64,000 nucleotides of DNA from Marvinbryantia sp. GTDB taxonomy: Bacteria; Bacillota; Clostridia; Lachnospirales; Lachnospiraceae. A program made the position numbers and the translations under genes. Positions 60,697 through 64,000 of the stretch are shown here, piece after piece. The notes below the pieces were generated by a model that saw only the letters and a list, made by a program, of their open reading frames with translations, did no database searches and had not been told where the DNA came from. Location of the stretch: the NCBI GenBank assembly GCA_016297895.1, contig JAEDFS010000001.1, forward strand, positions 124,001 to 188,000, in the 5' to 3' direction. Position 1 is the first letter of the stretch. The number at the start of each line of letters is the position of its first letter.

Positions 60697-63618
60697 ATGT
60701 TTCGTAGTTTATCGGAATATGATGTGATTAAGACAGAGGAGATCAGGGATATCAGATCCACAGGAACACTGCTGCGCCACAGAAAAAGCGGAGCCAGAGT
60801 GATGCTTATGGAAAATGAAGATGAAAATAAGGTATTTGATATCTGTTTTCGTACACCGCCTGCGGACAGTACCGGTGTGGCTCACATTCTGGAGCACAGT
60901 GTACTCTGCGGGAGCAAAAAGTTCCCGTCCAAGGATCCTTTTGTGGAACTGGCAAAAGGCTCACTGAATACATTTTTAAATGCCATGACCTATCCGGATA
61001 AGACCATGTATCCGGTGGCAAGCTGCAATATGAAAGACTTCTGCAACCTGATGGGTGTATATATGGATGCAGTATTTTTCCCCAATATTTATGAAAAGGA
61101 AGAAATATTCCGTCAGGAGGGCTGGAGCTATGTGCTGGAGAAGCCGGAAGATGAGCTGACCTACAATGGGGTCGTATACAATGAAATGAAAGGGGTATTT
61201 TCCTCATCGGACGATGTGCTGGAGAGGGAGATCATGAATTCTCTGTTCCCGGATACCCCCTACGGCATTGAATCGGGAGGAGATCCCAAGGTGATCCCTG
61301 ATTTAAGTTATTCTGATTTCCTGAGTTTTCACAGTAAATATTATCATCCTTCCAATTGCTATATCTATCTGTATGGAAATATGGATATGGAGGAACGTCT
61401 TTCCTGGCTGGATCGGGAATACCTGAGTAAATATGATGCGATGGAGATCCAGTCGGAGATTCCCATGCAGAAGCCTTTTGAAAAGAACGTGGAGATCGAA
61501 AAGACGTATTCCATTGCAGGCGGAGATGAGGAAAAGGATCATACTTATCTGGCTTATAATCTGGTGTGCGGGGATGTTCTGGATGTGAATCTCTCCGGAG
61601 CCATGTCGATCATTGAATATGTACTCCTTTCTGCACCGGGAGCACCGCTGAAGCAGGCACTTCTGGATGCCGGAATCGGAAAAGATATTGAAGGCGGATA
61701 TGAAAGCGGGATCCGTCAGCCTTATTTTTCTGTAATCGCCAAGTATGCCAATCCGGAGGATAAAGAACGTTTTCTTGCGGTTATCCGGGAGACACTGACA
61801 GAACTGGCGAACCACGGTCTGGAAGAAAAAGCATTGCTGGCCGGAATCAATAACCTGGAATTCAAATTCCGTGAGGCAGATTACGGAAATTATCCGAAAG
61901 GGCTGATGTATGGTATCGACACCTTCGACAGCTGGCTTTACGATGACAATGCTCCTTTTGACTATCTGCGTCAGCTGGAGGTCTGCAGATTCCTGAAGGA
62001 AAAAGTGGGAACCGGTTATTATGAAGAACTGATCCGGACGTATCTTCTTAACAATCCCCATTCTTCCCTGATCGTCATGGTGCCGGAAAAGGGGCTGACT
62101 GCAAAAGAGGATCAGCAGGTACGGGAAAGGCTGCAACGCTATAAAGAGAGTCTGAGTAAAGAGCAGATCCTTGAACTGGTTGAGAAGACAGAGAAGCTGA
62201 GGGCATTCCAGGAGGCACCCTCCACGGAGGAAGAACTGAAGGCGATCCCTCTTTTAAAGCTTGAGGATATTGACGCGAAAACGGCTCCTTTATATAATGA
62301 AGAATATCATCTGGGGGATACGCTCCTTCTGCATCACAATGTGGATACCAATGGAATCGCCTATCTGGATCTTCTGTTTGATCTTAAGGATGTGCCGGAT
62401 GAACTGCTGGGATATGCAGGGATCTTAAAAGGGGTTCTGGGCATGGTGAGCACCGAACATTACGGATACCGGGAACTGAGCAATGAGATCAACATTCACT
62501 CCGGCGGAATCTACCCGACGATGAATGCCTATGCAGATACCCGTACAGCCGGAGCCTTTGACAGCAAGTTTGAGATCAAAGCCAAGGTACTCTATGATCA
62601 GCTTGACTTTGCCTTTGACATGATCCGTGAGATCCTGTTTACTTCTGTTCTGGATGATGAAAAGCGTCTTTACGAGATTATTGCTCAGCTGAAATCCAGA
62701 CTCCAGGTTCGTCTCACCAGTGCAGGACATTCTGCGGCGGCTACAAGAGCCATGTCCGCTTTTTCGGGAGTATCGGCTTTTAACGATACAGTCAGCGGCA
62801 TTTCCTTCTATAAACTGGTAGAATCTCTGGAAGAGCATTTTGAGGAGAAAAAGGGAACCCTGATCGGTAATCTGAAAAAGCTGATGGATCTGATCTTCTG
62901 CAGGGAACATCTGATGGTGAGCCTGACCTGTGAAAAAGAGGCGCTGGAGAGTGTCAGGGAACGAACAGAAGATCTTCTCTCTGTTCTTCCCGGGAGAGAA
63001 CAGAGAAAACTGCAGGCACAGTCGGTGATTCCGGAAAGAGAAAGTGAAGGATTTGAGACTTCCTCACAGGTGCAGTATGTAGCTCTGGCCGGCAGCTACC
63101 GAAGAGCCGGATATGAGTATACCGGTGCGCTTCGGATCTTAAAAGTCATTATGGGCTATGAGTATCTCTGGACCAATATCAGGGTACAGGGCGGGGCCTA
63201 TGGCTGCATGAGCGGTTTTGGAAGAAGCGGAGATTCCTATTTTGTTTCCTACCGTGACCCCCATCTTGGACGAACGGTGGAGGTGTATCGCAAAGTGTCA
63301 GATTATGTGAAAAATTTCCGGGTCAGTGAGCGTGATATGTGCAAATATATCATCGGAACCATCAGTGAGATGGATACGCCTTTAAATCCTATGGCAAAGG
63401 GACAGCGTTCCTTAAGCGCATATCTGGGACATATTTCCGAACAGGATCTGCAAAGAGAACGGGACGAAGTCCTTGGAGCCAATCCGGGAACCATCCGGGC
63501 ACTGGCGCCGCTGATGGAAGCGATCATATCGGATGATCATATCTGTGTCATTGGAAATGAAGAAAAGATCCGAAAGGAAACCGGCGTTAAGCTGGATAAG
63601 AAACCCCTGATTGGATAG
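60697..63618 (+). CDS. M16C-family zinc metalloprotease (presequence protease-like)
   Basis: 973-residue insulinase-type peptidase of the M16C branch (Cym1/PreP-like), expected to degrade short peptides in a closed chamber. The inverted zinc motif HxxEH is HILEH near residue 65, with the downstream glutamate region GVVYNEMKGVFSSSDDVLERE near 150-170. The second inactive half is present, with a C-terminal RVQGGAYGCMSGF and YRDPHLGRTVEVY. No signal peptide or anchor. GGAGGTAGG lies ahead of the ATG. Followed by era. Confidence 0.9.
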   Translation: MFRSLSEYDVIKTEEIRDIRSTGTLLRHRKSGARVMLMENEDENKVFDICFRTPPADSTGVAHILEHSVLCGSKKFPSKDPFVELAKGSLNTFLNAMTYPDKTMYPVASCNMKDFCNLMGVYMDAVFFPNIYEKEEIFRQEGWSYVLEKPEDELTYNGVVYNEMKGVFSSSDDVLEREIMNSLFPDTPYGIESGGDPKVIPDLSYSDFLSFHSKYYHPSNCYIYLYGNMDMEERLSWLDREYLSKYDAMEIQSEIPMQKPFEKNVEIEKTYSIAGGDEEKDHTYLAYNLVCGDVLDVNLSGAMSIIEYVLLSAPGAPLKQALLDAGIGKDIEGGYESGIRQPYFSVIAKYANPEDKERFLAVIRETLTELANHGLEEKALLAGINNLEFKFREADYGNYPKGLMYGIDTFDSWLYDDNAPFDYLRQLEVCRFLKEKVGTGYYEELIRTYLLNNPHSSLIVMVPEKGLTAKEDQQVRERLQRYKESLSKEQILELVEKTEKLRAFQEAPSTEEELKAIPLLKLEDIDAKTAPLYNEEYHLGDTLLLHHNVDTNGIAYLDLLFDLKDVPDELLGYAGILKGVLGMVSTEHYGYRELSNEINIHSGGIYPTMNAYADTRTAGAFDSKFEIKAKVLYDQLDFAFDMIREILFTSVLDDEKRLYEIIAQLKSRLQVRLTSAGHSAAATRAMSAFSGVSAFNDTVSGISFYKLVESLEEHFEEKKGTLIGNLKKLMDLIFCREHLMVSLTCEKEALESVRERTEDLLSVLPGREQRKLQAQSVIPERESEGFETSSQVQYVALAGSYRRAGYEYTGALRILKVIMGYEYLWTNIRVQGGAYGCMSGFGRSGDSYFVSYRDPHLGRTVEVYRKVSDYVKNFRVSERDMCKYIIGTISEMDTPLNPMAKGQRSLSAYLGHISEQDLQRERDEVLGANPGTIRALAPLMEAIISDDHICVIGNEEKIRKETGVKLDKKPLIG

Positions 63619-63620
63619 TG

Positions 63621-63642
63621 GGCGGCCATCCGCCGCCGGAGG
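63621..63642 (+). promoter_or_regulatory. GC hairpin next to the era ribosome site
   Basis: GGCGGC (63621-63626) pairs with GCCGCC (63632-63637) around a 5-base loop, ending directly at GGAGG (63638-63642), the ribosome site of era. Folding could influence ribosome loading. Confidence 0.45.
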
Positions 63643-63647
63643 AAAAC

Positions 63648-64000
63648 ATGAAGATTGATTTAGAAGAATTGCGAAATGCACCAAAGACAAAATCGGGATT
63701 TGCCACACTGATCGGGCGTCCAAATGTAGGAAAATCCACATTGATGAATCATCTGATCGGACAGAAGATTGCCATCACATCCAATAAGCCTCAGACGACC
63801 CGCAACCGGATCCAGACAGTCTACACCTGTGACCGGGGGCAGATCGTATTCCTGGATACTCCCGGAATCCACAAGGCAAAAAACAAGCTGGGAGAATACA
63901 TGGTAAATGTGGCGGAACGGACGTTGAATGAAGTAGATGTGATACTCTGGCTGGTGGAGCCCACCACATTTATCGGGGCCGGGGAGCGGCATATTGCGGA
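63648..64000 (+). CDS. era: GTPase Era, 5' part (runs off the window)
   Basis: Ribosome-assembly GTPase that binds the 3' end of 16S rRNA; only the first 117 codons are inside the window. The P loop GRPNVGKST, switch region TSNKPQTTRNRI and G3 motif LDTPGIH are intact, all characteristic of Era. GGAGG sits 5 bases ahead of ATG 63648. The KH domain and C terminus lie beyond position 64000. Confidence 0.93.
   Translation, partial: MKIDLEELRNAPKTKSGFATLIGRPNVGKSTLMNHLIGQKIAITSNKPQTTRNRIQTVYTCDRGQIVFLDTPGIHKAKNKLGEYMVNVAERTLNEVDVILWLVEPTTFIGAGERHIA

Overview
The window reads as chromosomal DNA of an anaerobic, low-to-mid GC Gram-positive, most likely a gut Lachnospiraceae (Clostridia). Supporting signs are a FabK-type fatty-acid operon with a fused accD-accA gene, pyruvate:ferredoxin oxidoreductase, a HPr-like protein lacking the PEP histidine, strong AGGAGG ribosome sites, TTGACA/TATAAT promoters and a mixed GGDEF/HD-GYP protein. 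The genus cannot be fixed from this sequence. No rRNA, tRNA, CRISPR array, insertion sequence or prophage gene was seen.

Layout. 0.1-4.6 kb: polyphosphate:AMP phosphotransferase, then a membrane GGDEF/HD-GYP protein closed by a strong terminator. 4.6-17.4 kb: a long type II fatty-acid synthesis operon (fabH, acpP, fabK, fabD, fabG, fabF, accB, fabZ, accC, accDA fusion, a second FabK/nitronate-monooxygenase-like flavoprotein, a MarR/FabT-like regulator), running with 4-base overlaps into a PflX-like radical SAM protein and an RluA-type pseudouridine synthase. Its promoter (4631-4659) is flanked by two TTTGA/TCAAA palindromes that resemble FabT sites, so the operon probably represses itself through its distal MarR gene. 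17.4-24 kb: UPF0303 protein, DUF362-ferredoxin protein, a small zinc-ribbon membrane protein, glyA, a PAP2 phosphatase, and a cstA operon whose leader carries a terminator. 24.2-32.5 kb: Crh-like HPr protein, a nuclease-helicase, an AEC transporter and an RND transporter with a very large coiled-coil insertion.

32.5-37.3 kb (minus strand): a GH3-family acyl-acid-amido synthetase gene, a MATE transporter fused to an anti-sigma-type ATPase domain, and a UMF1-type MFS transporter. The first two overlap by 4 bases and sampled lines of the GH3 gene are more AT-rich than housekeeping genes in the window; this is the most system-like novelty here. 37.5-46 kb: secreted beta-helix protein, maf, a decayed CPBP protease gene, and gltB-gltD. 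46-50.7 kb (minus strand): a lipoprotein and two tandem arylsulfate sulfotransferases, downstream of a hairpin-rich 200-base noncoding stretch. 51-55.8 kb: YbaK-type deacylase, two SPFH/HflKC proteins, a NagZ-like family 3 glycosidase, a GNAT acetyltransferase. 55.9-64 kb: nifJ, an FMN alpha-hydroxy-acid oxidase, an M16C metalloprotease and the start of era.

Function: the core is central housekeeping (malonyl-CoA to acyl-ACP synthesis, one-carbon and glutamate metabolism, pyruvate oxidation). The accessory parts are cell-surface or small-molecule traffic: RND, AEC, MATE and MFS transporters, arylsulfotransferases, and the GH3 conjugating enzyme. All family calls come from reading motifs, without database searches.
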